From contig NC_088716.1 in assembly GCF_963576615.1 (NCBI RefSeq), forward strand, positions 60,280,228 through 60,344,227: DNA of 64,000 nucleotides, read 5' to 3'. Position 1 is the first letter of the stretch. Every line of letters starts with the position of its first letter. The notes beneath the pieces were generated by a model. That model saw only the letters and a list, made by a program, of their open reading frames with translations, made no database searches and had not been told where the DNA came from. Source of the stretch: Watersipora subatra (lineage: Eukaryota; Bryozoa; Gymnolaemata; Cheilostomatida; Watersiporidae). Shown here piece after piece: positions 32,721 to 46,900 of this stretch. Both the position numbers and the translations under genes were made by a program.

Positions 32721-35141
32721 CCTACCCACCGGTGCAGGTCCAAACTTTAATTCCATTGCTATTCCTAGCTACTACTATCACACATATATGCTGTCACTCC
32801 GTAAGTACACTTTCTGGTACACTTCCTGCTGCTTGTATGGTCAGGCGATTAGCAATGCGACTAGACGGTGCTGAAGACTTGATTGTACTGACACCAGCAA
32901 TCACTAACTAAATTGTGTATTGATCAGCCCTTAGCAACAAGCCTAGGACAGATATTCTTTGATAAGTCAATACACTCTGAATACCCTATATAATAAACGG
33001 TAAGCACGTCTGAGTGGTGATACCTTGTTATGCTCTGAGTTTGTGTACTCACAGTCAATATAACCAATATTTGCTTACATTATCACTTCCAAATCTATTC
33101 GCTTTAGATGTATATTTAGCCATCATGATATTTCTGCGAATACATGCATTAAAGCTTTTTTTGTGCTTTCTATTATATATATATATATATATGTATTTGC
33201 CTTTTTAGTATTTAGCAGCAGCCTTACAAACCAAATAATAAATCTGTAAATGTAAATCTTTATAGGCAAATTTGAATTAATGATAAAATTGGATGGCTTT
33301 ATATAAATTTTTAAAGCCATTTTTAATTTTATGAAAGGCTCTACAGGTGCAATGAGTTGACATATCACTACAAATGACCTGCTGACACTTGTTATTTTTT
33401 ATTAATAGGGCTTTACAGAGATTGTTTATGCAGCGGCATGGTTAAACTATTAAGCATTGCTGTTGAACAATTAGCAAGTTTTTTATAGCAGTTTTTCTTT
33501 ACACAGGTGTCTGACTTTGTTGGAAGTTCAATGACTTATCAAAGATTTGTTTTTACAGCAAAATTTTTTTGTTTTGAATTTTGAAACCGCTAAATTTTAG
33601 CTTAGCCGCATGCTGTATGTAAAGGTTTCAGTTAATGGCTGTAGGAAAAGTATGGTTAGTTTTTTCACCTGTATAAGACTGACAGATTTTGTGTTGAGCC
33701 ATGCTTGCAACTTCATGCTATGTCCCATTAGTTTCTGCCGATCGACATTGTCTGTGAGTATTTGTGGATTGGGTGTAGAAAATGGTCTCTTTGAATGAAA
33801 CCTTGGTCGAACTCTGTCATCTGGAAAATACTACATACGCCAACTCCATTAACAAATAGAGTATTATAGGTTATATTGTTTATACAGACTACTGTTTTTA
33901 GTAAATATCATAAATTATAACTGAAATTTATATTAAAAAATATGCAAAATTTTCTTACTGATCATAATTGTTATGATCAAAAGCTATTCCTTATTTTGCC
34001 TTTTTAGATATGTCAATAATCGATCAGTCATATCTGGCCTAAGAGGGGATATCTGGTACTAATAGTTATAGTACCTCATAGAATAAGTGATACAAATTTA
34101 GATTAAATTTAAACTGAAAAAAATACACACAAACACACTTGGAATTAATTGTATATTTGTACTTGAGTACTTTCTAATAATTTCATAAGTAACTGTCTAT
34201 ACCTAAATACAAATGTGAATTTTAAAATATCACCTTTGCAAAGACAGAGTGATTGCTACTATCTTTCAGCAATACGTCGGTATATTCTTTATGATTGCGT
34301 TCTACAAACCCTCCTGGCTCTTGTACGCATAACATTGAAGTCATTTCATCGGCTTTAATAAATGAATTTCAGGGACTATCTAATCTCCTAGCGATCGATA
34401 ATGTTCTTTACAGCGAGATAAGCCTCATTCGTAATCTTTGCGGCTTATTGTGAAGTGTGGTTGTTAAGGAAATATAGCTTGAGAGTTAAGAGATTTTTAC
34501 GTCAGCTGTTTGCATATATCACCTCCGTGATCTGCTTCTATGTAACGGCATTTGCTATGTCTCGGTCATGCGTTACTGGCGTCGACTCTGGAGAACCGAA
34601 CTGAAGCCATTTGCCTAGCTTGTTTCCGACAAAACAGTAAAATAATCTCATAAATAATGAATTGTGCTTTCTGTTTTGTTTTAGCTTAATATTTAATTAT
34701 ATAAAAATCAAATACCAAAAAGTTATTCGAACAATTTTTCGTATTTTTCGTAATAAAAAGCTTATCCAATAGTTGGCCTCGAACGATTAGCAAGGACACA
34801 TAACGGGTGAGATGTTAATAAACAAAAACATTCATCAATTAAAACCTTGAACTAATTATAATTAATTGATTTATAAAACAAATCTGTAAAATTACTTCAT
34901 GTAACTAAAGAGTGAAAGTTTGTTGGATATTCCTCATTGTCTGAGAAGTAGTTTGATTTAAAATGACTTCAAATGTAGTATAGGGAAACAGTTGACTAAC
35001 TAGCTAATAACAATCTCAACTGTTTTACTTTCATGTCTGCTCAGCAAGTAGTTTTTCTGTCATTATATGCTTTTTTGCTGTAGAGCCTACATGAATAATG
35101 TCATATCTAATTGGCCACAAACAATACAATTTTATAGAGTT
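32721..35141. other. Intergenic between divergent FAM228 and PFN4
   Basis: About 2.4 kb with no convincing coding frame, a (TA)n run near 33175-33192, and very AT-rich stretches. It must contain both promoters; I cannot place either. Confidence 0.5.
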
Positions 35142-37507
35142 ATGGCTGATCTGAGCATAGACAAAGATCCCCATTTTCAAGTTAGAGGGATTCCGGTATG
35201 ACTTTCTTATTGTGCTGCTGTGATTTCATTGCATGCTATTCACTGCAGCTTTGTCAATTGAACACATTGGCCTGCAACACACTCTCCTCTTCCACTAATC
35301 ATTTTGTCTTGTCACATATGGTCAACTTTCATCACTGACCAGTACTACACTCTTGGTAGTATATGTTTAACAGTAGCTGATTTAATGATTTTTTTAATTC
35401 GCTTTTTACTAACTCTTTCTGCAAGCCAAATAGTTGTATGAGTTACTAGTTTATTATGTATTTTTATTGGAGCAAGTAAGAATAAGTGGATCATACTTAC
35501 AGCGATGATTTTTAAATAAACAAATGATCTGAGTAGAGTACGCATGCATCTTAATATTGTAGAAGCCTTTTTCAGCCTAGAAGCTTTGTTTACAGCAATC
35601 ATATTTTTTCTATCCTGATTGGCCTGGTCTTCAGTGCTTCCATATGACTTTCACTTCTTACTTTCCCACATGGCTTTGTGTTGTGTTTGCAGCTGATTGA
35701 TTATTTTTCTGGTCTTTAATAATTAACTTCTCATTGTGACAGCTGTATTTAAAAATTTTGGTTGGTGATCTAAAACTTTGGAAGCTGAAGCATTTTGAAG
35801 CAATATAAAAATTGCTGAGCAGCAATTTTAACAGCACTGTTAACCTGTTATCGGCGTGTTGTAGGACGAAGTAAAAATGAACCAACTGCAGAGTCTCATA
35901 CACGATGCTTTGATTGGTACAGGTCACGTCTCACAGTGCGCCATACTGAAGAGAAAAGATGGGCTCATACGAGCTAGCTCTGTAGGATTTCAGGTAGATC
36001 ACCTAATCTGCAGCACATTTTATTTGTCTATTTGCTTTAAGCTTAGCTGTCAGATTATTGTACTTGCATTGCTTAAGATTTTAAAATATTAATATAAATG
36101 GTCTACATGACATAAAAATAAAAAACCTGACTCCTAGTTAAAAAAATATAAGGGCACATACTAGGTTCAAGTCAGGTTTGTGCAGAAAATCAACAGAGCA
36201 GTTCAATGGTGCTGAGATGTACATGAAGGGGCGGTCACAAACAACATGCTAAAGGAAATATTTAGTTGGTGTAGGTTGTGTCGTTTGTTGTGTCACTTAG
36301 AGCTGGTCCATTTTTTGGTTTTAGTCTGAATAACAAGTCGATCACACATTGGATAGTATGTATTCACGCGCCTCAAGTTAGTCAAAGATAGTTGACAGTA
36401 AACATTAATAAAGGTTTCCAAAAAACCTGTTTCCGCGCGCTTCAGTTGTCAAAGTATGGTATTATTTTCTCAGATTGTAGTTAACTGTAATCAAATGCAG
36501 ATATCATTGAAATGTGAATAAATGTGTTGTATTTGTTTGGATAATTCGATAGTCAATCACAGCTTCAGTATGCATCACGGTTTTCTGTAGCTAAGCAATG
36601 AGCAGACACAGATGATAATCAATGCTTTCAAAAACCCTGCAGCTACAAGAGAGGAAGGGCTGTACTACGATGACAACCAATATAAATGTGTCAGGTCCGA
36701 TAAGAATTCCATCTACAGCAAATGCGTAGGTTTTGAAGCTATCTTATACAGCTAGTTTGACATGTTTTCTGGAAACATTACATTTTTATGGCGGCCTCGT
36801 TTGTAAAGCACCGTAAGACATTACACATATTTTTTGCTGGGCATTTTTCTGATTTATTAATTTATGTAGAACTGGCATTACAATCACAGATTACTTTAAA
36901 CAGAGATGCATAATATAGGTCATTTAATTATTTTTAGCGATTTTCCAACTTTCTTCAACAATCATGTTGCAGTGTTATGTTGATGCAAAGCAGTACATAA
37001 TGGCACTTCTATTGGCAGCGCTGGCGTTTTTGTAGGGTTCAAAGGGTTTGATATTGGTTAGAACCCACACTCTAGTCATAGCCGCAACCTATACTACCAG
37101 TATGTATCCCAGTGTCTGTGTAGAAGCAGTGGAACGATTAGGTAAGTCAACTATTTATGAAGTTGTTTGATCACAAAATTGTTAGTATCATAGGGGTAGG
37201 CAACTTCTCTACCTGCCTACATACAAAATTGTGCAGTTACTTTTTCAGCAGTTACCTCTATTTAGCCAAAAATCCCATCCACCTGATCACTTTAATCAGC
37301 GCTCAATTCAACTGCTTCCATTCGTTCACTTGTCGAGCTATTCCATCAGATTTACATTTTTCTTTTATCACAATCTTGGTTAGCCTCTGTACAACAAAGT
37401 CCTTATGCTTCGTTCCATACATTAATGTGGAACTTTTCAACTGTTCGCACTTCTATTGGGTGTAATATTGCCTTGTAGCTGACTACTTCAAGGAAAAAGG
37501 AAAATAG
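35142..37507 (+). CDS. PFN4: Profilin-4
   Basis: Profilins bind actin monomers and polyproline; profilin-4 is a divergent, testis-enriched member reported to bind lipid rather than actin. Five exons are in phase: 35142-35195, 35865-35993, 36591-36725, 37036-37141, 37479-37507 (150 aa). From MNQLQSLIHDALIGTGHV onward the protein aligns along its length with human PFN4 (MSHLQSLLLDTLLGTKHV), including NAFKNP, EGLYYDDNQYKCVR, MYPSVCVEA and the C-terminus ADYFKEKGK (human GDYLRKKGS). Human PFN4 is about 129 aa; the extra 22 residues here come from exon 1 (MADLSIDKDPHFQVRGIP) plus DEVK. Translation could instead begin at the Met in exon 2. Its stop is 414 bp from the CLIC stop (tail-to-tail). Confidence 0.93.
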
Positions 37508-37921
37508 TCATCGTCGAACATCACAGCTTGCGCAGTTTTCAGAAGACAACTCACAATATCTTTTAGACGAAAGCAATGTGGAGATTCACTGACGCCTATG
37601 AATTGATGGCAATTTATTGAGAAGTATTGGTTAAGTAGGGAGTAAGATAGAATCAGAGTCAAATGTAAAAGATATAAATGTTAACAATGAATATTGATTA
37701 GAGCTAAGGAATCAATATAGCTGTACTCAACATAATATGCACAACTGGTTATATGTAATAGCCTTATTAAACTAATCATCTATGCAACAGTAACTTAATC
37801 CGAGGCAACAAAAATTATAAATAGAGCAATATCCTGAGCTTAGCGTGTATATGCAATGGGGTCTCGATAGTCGATGAAGCTACGCGTTTGATAAGCCTGA
37901 GGCTAGAGCTGATCACGAGTA

Positions 37922-40900
37922 TTACTCATCACCGATGGCTGCAAGCACCTCAGATGGGATGTCAAGTGTCATGGTTTCCTTCATGAGATTAGGATTGCGA
38001 TTTGTCGTCACTTTCACACCTGGCACCTGCAAAGTAAACAGAGAACTGTTGCTCCCGTATATAGTCTACCAGCCTATATTTGCGCTTATCAACAGAACCA
38101 CACTAAATGGTGTTTTAAAAAACTGTTTGTTAAAGCAAGACAATTGAGCATCAGGAACGGTGGGCAAGGCAGAGCTCATTCACATTGGTACAATAAATCT
38201 CATGATGCGAAAGAAAAACTATTAGTGTAATTGTTACATGATTCGCAAAAATTTACTCCCAAGTGATATCATCACTTGCTGTTTCATTGTGACAAATACA
38301 ATATTCTACCGACCTTCATCTCGTAATGCTTGATGATGTCCTGGTCACATGGTACGGACTTCTGAAACACTTCGGTGTCATACGAATTCCGGAGGTACCT
38401 CCAGATGTGGGTGAAGCTAGGACTGATCTCAAAACCTCGATAAAACTACAACATTGAAGAGATAATTCATTAAAGTTTGATTTTGGTAAATGATTACACT
38501 GTATAATGTTTAACCAAAGGTTGCTAGATCTGTAAGTGACTTGATACACAGCGCAGCAACAAGAAGCGATTGATCAACTTGAAGCTATGTGGCCCATTCC
38601 CAATAATAAAACCGGTGATAACAATAAAGTTTGTGGGACATGGACCTTTGCTATAAAAGAAAACCCAAAAATTAACGACGAAAATCCACAAAGCACAAAA
38701 AATTATTTAGGTTTTTGAAATGAATCAAGGTAGAGGTTGTGACATATGTGACAAGAGCATTTTTGTCCAGATATACATACATGTAGTTGTTTGGGTAAAG
38801 TCTTGCCGTTATTTTTCAAAATGAAATTCTCTTCCCTTCCCTTAAAAATGCTTGAAGTTAATTCTCTCAGTCAATTGCAGATGCATTGGTTTTGACTCTA
38901 CCGACATGGAAAATGTTCTTTTAGCCAAGTGTCGACAATGCTTTGTCAATACCTTAGTTACACAAAGGAAGCATTTGTCCTGTATGCATATTCCCACTAT
39001 TATTCCGGCTTAAACTTAAACGAGCCGTAGCGAGAAACACTGACCAACAACTCCTGATGCCTGTTTATCAAACAATAAACACCTCATGACACAAATAAAT
39101 ACGTATAGCCCAATAATTATAGTCTAAATAGCAACTTGGCAAATGCAATCGACCACCCCTTCTTATTGTACCAGCATTAGCGCGACACAGATTACATAAC
39201 AAGAATAGCTGCATTACAAAATGAACTGAACTGCCAACAACAGCGGATCAAAAACATATTTGGGTCAAATCAGGATCTGCCATCTCTCACTCACCTACAG
39301 TTATCCTAGTATTCCTCACTGCTTACCGATAGTGTGTAATTCTGACTGTACATTAATTACTGTTTTAACCTTTATACAATTTGGATTTGAATTGAACTAT
39401 TTGGTTGCGCGATATAAATCGACTGCCCTGCATACCACAATATTTTAGGGTTTAAATGATGTATGCCACTAATAGCATCAATTGCCAGGAATGATTTACA
39501 TGTAGATGATCTACACCTGTTTCCCCTTGTCACGATGGCCAATTTTTGCGCAGAGCTGGATTTTGTGTGTGTACCACAACAACTTTTTTTTATAAACTAC
39601 AGCAAACTAAATAGGCAACAAGTATTTACGTGGTATTAACCACAGCCCTTTCCCAGCGTACATGTTCCCGAATCAGCTGCGTGGAGCACTGCATGAGAGA
39701 AACGTCACAAAAAGCAATCTGGGTAAAAAAGTCATAGAATTACAAACCCATAATCTAGGGTAGAAAAATCAAAACATTTCATCCAGTGCATGTCTACATG
39801 CTATTATTGACCTATTCTATGAAATGAAGAAACTCAACATTCATGTTTAATACACATTTCTCCATGTCAATATTCAGAAATAATATTTTGAATTTTTATA
39901 TATTGCGCCTCATTTTGTGCAAGAATTTTGTACAATGATCATTTATTTCATAATGATGGCAACCAGATTGTTCAAAGCTGAAGTTGAGGGAGCAAACCAA
40001 GTTCTATGTCAGTGAACAGACTAATCAAATAAAGATAAAAAACATGGAGCTGATAACTCATGGATTGTGAGTAACAAATTCACGTCGCTCGGTAATTGAG
40101 TTAATTAAAGACATTTTTAGAGAACCAATTTTGATTAGGAAAACATAATACCATGTAATTGGCTAGTCGTTGCTGCAGCAACCAGCCAATTACATTTTGA
40201 CGTCTAGTTTTTAAAGTTCTTTAGACATTTGCTATCAGTAAATCAGACCGCAAGTTCAGGTAAATAAACTGCATGGTGCATGACCGTAACTTTTCAGGCA
40301 TGAAAACTAAAGCAACAAGGCTCACTACAACTTGATCAACGCACTTATTGGCTATCATGAGAAATTATGTTGCGCCAACCAATCTGTACTACATGCTTGT
40401 TAATGTCGGTAACTTATCAACGTTTGCAAACTTTCAAGAAACTATTTTTTGGCATTTTGGCAAAATATTGCATACTGTTGCATTGCATACTATTCACAAA
40501 CAGTTTACAGCCAACAAATAATATTTTTTATGCTTTGTACAACTATTGTTATCTTTGTTAACAGCACATCAATGTTAATAACTACGGTATCTATATTTTG
40601 TGTTTTAAGCGCTGTTATGACAGCTAGATTGATGTTCGTCAGTAAAGTACCCTCATTTTGATTAGCTCATATCAAAACATTGCAGCTGAAGGTATTTAAT
40701 TCAATTTGCATAGAAATACAATCAAATATGTTTCAAAAAATGGAAAACAACACGATGATCAGATATTTTCCATAAAATTCAACAGAGACAATAATTCAAA
40801 TTAATAAATTGGGTTGATTATATTATTTTTCTTTTGTTGAACACCAAATATGGAGTAAAACCTCATCTGAATTCAGACCAATTGTAACAGTAACGAATGA

Positions 40901-43900
40901 TTTAGCTCGAGTGAATAGATCTGTAACCCAACAATACTACTGTTCACACAGATTAACTGCGAGGCATCTCTGACAGATAACCTGTTAGGCAACAGCCACA
41001 TAAAGTGGAGTTACAAAGGAGCGATGTCTAGATGGGTACTCAAAAGCCCTCTGGACACATCAGCTTATCATAAGGACAAGTACACAAGCTAAATCTAGTA
41101 TAAAGTTCAGAGAGTTCAACAATCTAAATACTCCTGCGCTGTTACAAAAGTTCTAAAGCAGATTAATTGAGCATCTTTTTAAATCTGTCACAAGTTTGTG
41201 ATAAATTTACAGCTACGATGTAGTTGACCAGCGGACTGAACTTTCAATTGATTAGTGATTATTTTTATAGCATAAGAGACCGGGTTAGAGTTATACCGCG
41301 ATAACTGCGGCAAAACGTTCTCAAGCATTCGTGTTACTCAGAATACACAAAATGGCTGAAACAAAATGACTAGTCATAAATTTAATTGATAAAATACTAT
41401 AAATTTTAGTAAAGTAGTCACATGATTCCCTGGAGTAGAGCCGCTAGAGAAAAAGGGACTCACATTGGCTGCTACCCGAAGATGCTGCAACTTTGGCAGC
41501 AGCTGACAGTCTGCATAAGTTGGAGTATCCTTCAGTGTGAATTTGGTTCCTTGTTTCTGCAAGTAGGCCTCGAGGCTGGCGAGGCTCTTGTTAACGGCGC
41601 CAGTGTTTCCAGTTTGCAGGAGACCGTTGAAATCCTGACAGATAAAACAGAAATGCTCGTAACTGTGCAACCCATTCAAAGAAACAGTCAAAGTAACACT
41701 AACTTTTAACTTCGACTGACCTCCCACATAAGTAGGACAGGCCCACCACATAAATAACGCTGACACCTACCACTGACCTTCCACACAGGTAATACTGATC
41801 TCCCACGTAAGTAACAGAAACCACTAACATAGGGAGCACTGACTACCGACATAGGCAGCTCATCCCATATACAAGTAGGTAGCACCAGCCTCCCACATAA
41901 TTAGCACTGGCCTTAAAGAGTGGTCGCACTGGCCTCCCACGTAACTCATATTTACCACTTGCAATGCATTAGACAAAACTGTGATCTGCGAAAATCTTGA
42001 GGCAATCGGACAAACACACGCGTTCGACTCAACGATAAGATGAAGTTTAATAAAACTAGTCCTAGAAAGCAAGTCGAAAAGACTTGGGGAGATGCGAGTG
42101 TTCAGACTATGTAGTATTTGCGTCTATATATGCGCTCCTTCCTGTTCATATCTAAAGTTTACCATTGGAATGTATGCTAATTATTCATTCAGCCCCTTAG
42201 AAATACACTTTCACAGAGTTTTGTGAGGTAATCGTAAGTCAATGATTCGCTTTAACAGTGCATGGAAATGAGTCAGTGTGTCCATCAGCGACTACTGATT
42301 TCATAAGAGATTAGTTTCGCTGAACATGCCATCGCTGTACTTTGTGAATAAACTTATGACACACTGTGTCTCTGTACAAATCAGTCCAAGGCCCGAAATT
42401 TCTATCATACAGACAATATTAAAACCATTTATATTACTTGTATCGCAATTCTTCAATGAAATGAGCTAGAGGCTGCATTCTTGACACTCAAACTGTCAGT
42501 GATGAGATCACTGGCAATGCTGAACATCAACCAAAATTTGAAAATGACAATTCGTCCAAACAGTTGACAAACAGTTGACAAACAGTTGACAAACAGTTGA
42601 CAAACAGTTGACACATCATGCACAACTGTTTCACCAATACAACATCACCTCATAAAAGCCAGTGATACAGGATGCATTGTCTGAAATAGGCATAAACTTG
42701 CTTTCCATGAGTTCCTAGTTAAAGGAACGCTAGAGAGGTCATGCTAACAGAAGGCTAGTAAAACAACTAGGTACGTGTAATGATATTGATTGTCTTGTAG
42801 GTTTTCATCCAATGGAAAAAGATCAGCACTTTTTGAGCTTTGATTCAACTGTCACTTTTGATTCAGCTGTCACTTTTACTCCGGGTTAACACATTTCAAC
42901 GTGTCAGACAGATCAGAGGCAAATATCAGACAGGCATAAACCTAGCCTAACACTAAATGGCTTGCTTAGAGATGAGTGTTACAATGCACTTTATATTCAG
43001 AACACCTAATCATGCATAGATAATTGCCCATGAAAGCTCGAAATGTGATCTTAGCACAAAAATGCTCAAATTTCAGTACAGACTCCAACCAGACAAAGCC
43101 TAATAGCACTTTACTAGCAACATTTATGACTCTTTCCCGAGGTTGATGAGGGAATATTGTAACAGTTATAATCGCTTCATACAAACCCTATATAAGTCAG
43201 CAAATACGTCTTCCGCTGCCTGCTCCTCTTTCGATTCTTTCCATGTTAGCAGATCCTCGCACCCAAACTTTCTCATGAACTCCTCAATCTCATCATTTGT
43301 ATCGCACACGAGATTTGAGACATCAACACCATTGAGTTGACCTGTTGGTTATCATAAACAAGTGTAGAATGATAGCGGTTTGTATTGGCACGCTATGGAT
43401 GAAACTGCCTGAAGGAGGTCAAGTTCTATTACCTTACTACTGTTCTAGACTAACTACCAACATCATAGTGTCTAGTCTGATAAGGGAGCGAATAGCAGAC
43501 CAGCTGCTCCTCGTGGATTAATGGATTGTGGGAATGCTAAACAAAGCTTATAGTTCATGAAAAGCTGGAACCATTGCCTTTCCTAGCTGCCCTCACACTG
43601 TATATAAATGTCGGGTATAACTACATGCATGTTGTGAGTTCTTCCAATTGAACAAGACAAGCCAGCAGAAAATGTTCACACAGATATAGTAAACCCTATA
43701 CTTTATAGGGTTTACTATATCTATGTATTCACGCTTTAAAAAAATAATGGTCAAAATTGCAACGTAAATGCTTAGCTTTAAACTGAATTTTACTCAAAAT
43801 TCAGATTGGTCAGCCCATTATCACAGGTAGCAAGAACACTTTTAATTAGGAACACTTGAAGCAAACGTTAGCCTTTCAATTTGTATTACAAAGCTTGTAG

Positions 43901-46900
43901 AATGATAATTTAATAACTCTAACCATCACCTTGATGTAAAATGGATGATGTATTCAACTATCAACTGAAAAATTCTTTTTTAGAGATTTCAGCAGGTGAA
44001 CATAAATTTCAGACATCAAAATTCTTTGGGAAACAAACCCCGAACATAAGCAAGAGTTTTATGAAGTTATAGACATGTTTTTTTCTATAAATTAGGATTT
44101 CAGAATATATAATCTTGTGAAGAATTTTTCAACTGAGGACACTTTTTAACTAAAAATCTCATGGCAGTCAAAAAAATAATTAAAAGATTATATCGTTATA
44201 TAGCAAATTTTAGAGAACTTTATAAGTAAATTTATTCGCAATTCCATTTGTGAAGAAAGTAGCACGGTAAGTTATTGCTTACTGGAAGCTATTTCAACAT
44301 TGTTACAGTTGTTGTATGAGTTTTAGTTGCAACAAGAATGATTAATAAACTAAGAAGCTTTCCAAATCACTCACAAAGATGAAATACGAATTTCAATCAA
44401 ATGTGCTATTTGACTTCCAAGATGTTGTTAAATTAAAGTTTTATATGTTAGGAAGCTACAACATTAAGTTAAAGTAGTTGGTAGAAGTGAATTGTTGGAT
44501 ATTCAGTGAAATAAAATGAATATCAAAACCGCACTCGTCAGGTGCTAGAACCATACCAAGTTAATGCAGTTGTATATATCAACCACCAAGAGTACAGCCT
44601 AATGTTTACACAAATTATGTGTTATTGCACAATAAATGTTTTCTTGTGTCTGCAAGCACTGATCAGTTCATTTCTGGTGTTAAGGGTGCCAAGATAGTTG
44701 TTGCAAATTATGATATGCTTCTCAGCCAAGCAAAGATTGCATTGCTTGAACAAATGTATAAAACAATAATGAATTAATTTTGACACTGTAGGAGTCTGAC
44801 CAAAATATCTGGCAGTGTAAACATCAAAGAGCAGTTAAGAATGCTGATGTAATATACATACTATATAGGCACTAGGCAATAGTGTTGGGCCGGTATCTAA
44901 TTTAGTGCCAGATCGGATATCCTTGCGCATTTTTATCGGTTTTCCCGGTATCGGTATCCTCGGTATTTACCATCTTCGGTATCCTTTGCCAACTAAGAAA
45001 GTTCGGTATTGTCGGTACTATTGTTCGGTATGTGGTTATCAGTGTGTCTTTAAATGGTTTAAAGTTTAATGGTTTAAACTTTAAATCATAACTGTCTCGA
45101 ACAACTTTTATCGTTGTGCAAAATATAGCCTGTGCAAAAAAAACATTCTTTAGTCAGCAGTATATTGTTACGGCAAAGAGACTCCTTGTTTTAGAAAGCC
45201 AAGAAAGAAAAGAAAGATGGAAATATAATTTTCATGATAGATGTTTTTATTGTTTATTCTATTAAAAAATATAGTTATTGATACAAACGTTATGTATAAT
45301 AAAGAACAGATAGATAATGGCAAGGAGCTCTCTTTGTTAAATATACTGAAACAGTTAACAGTTACTGAACAGAAATCTTACTATCACACATTGCAATCAG
45401 GTAATGTAATCACATAATTATACGCAGTCCAATTAGAGTCCAGTCCCGTTAGAGTCTTTATACATCCTCCCATCTGTGGAGAACTCCCAAACCTTCGAGG
45501 CTGGTGGCATTATCAATGTAACGTAATATAATAATAGATACAGTAAGCGTGGAAATTTTCGTTGAATTTGTTCGCCAATGCGTGCTGAGATTAGCATGTT
45601 CGTCACGAAGCGTTTTAAAAATCTCTCCAAATATCCGTATAACCATTTACCGGTAGGCTTTTACGGATAAATACCGATAATATCAAACCGGCCGCGGATG
45701 CCTAGCTGTCACCGAAAATGATGGGTTTCCTCGGATACCGAGAATCCGTCGGTATCGGTAAGAGCGGATAACCCAATACCGGCCCAACACTACTAGGCAA
45801 CAGTGGAATACATGTCCAACATATTTCTAACATATTAAGTAATAAACGTGTGGCATCAGTAAAGCTTTTGCCCCCAATACACACGACGCATGGAGGCCTT
45901 AGATATGACAGAAGTCAACCTAGAGAATGTATTTTGTTCCCCATACGGAATCACCTTATAAATGAGATACAGTAATCTATGCTGACAGCGGCCTATTTAC
46001 AAAAGAAGTCAAATTTAAGAAAGGCTTTAACGTGCTATTGAGAGTTGACAGAGATGTTCACACTGCAATTAAACTGATAACTTCAGTTATATCGTCATCA
46101 AGAAAGGCAACTCCAGCTTGCTTCCTTTCAATACCAACTAAAGGAACTTCAGCATGTTCCAACATGGACAACGCTACGTAGTTCACAAAATTTAAAAGCG
46201 TGTGATGTAAACTATACAGGAGTGGTGATGCTGAATGTGACAATATAATGAAACATTTGATCATGAAATGCAATCAAACCCGCCAGTTACTTTCAAGATT
46301 TAGGAAAAAAGGTTCTGTGGGAAACAAAGATGAAGACTGTTGGTAACGCACCTTTTACCACTCGCACATCAGGCAACCGACGACTCGTTCCCAACTCAAC
46401 AAAATATTTTGGAGGATTTTCAGATACAATGGTGGTAACGAGAAGGTCACAGTAACCCTGTTCTGACAGTACGTAGAAAGCCATAAACCATTGCTGGCAC
46501 ATAGGGCATGATCCCTTCCTCTCCTTGTCAATGCTTGATGCCTGCAACAGGCTACTAGTATGACGAGACCAGCATATCATAAACACAACAGCTTTTGGAG
46601 GAACGCATTCAGGGAGGTTTCTTACTAATATAACCTAAACAAAAAACACTGGTACACGGATTCGACATAAGTTATAAAATCAGGGTGTGGCAGAAGCAAC
46701 AAGTGATAGCAGGTACTGCCCACCTCTCACATCGTGGGCGGAGAGCCCGACAGATAAGAGAAACAGCTAATTTAGATTGTATATACAGAGATAACACGAC
46801 TTAGTAAAACAAGCTAAAATGCTGCCCATGACACACAGGCTACAGTTGCACTGCCCATTGACGGCTACATCATTATCTGTGGGCAGGTGCAGATTCTACA

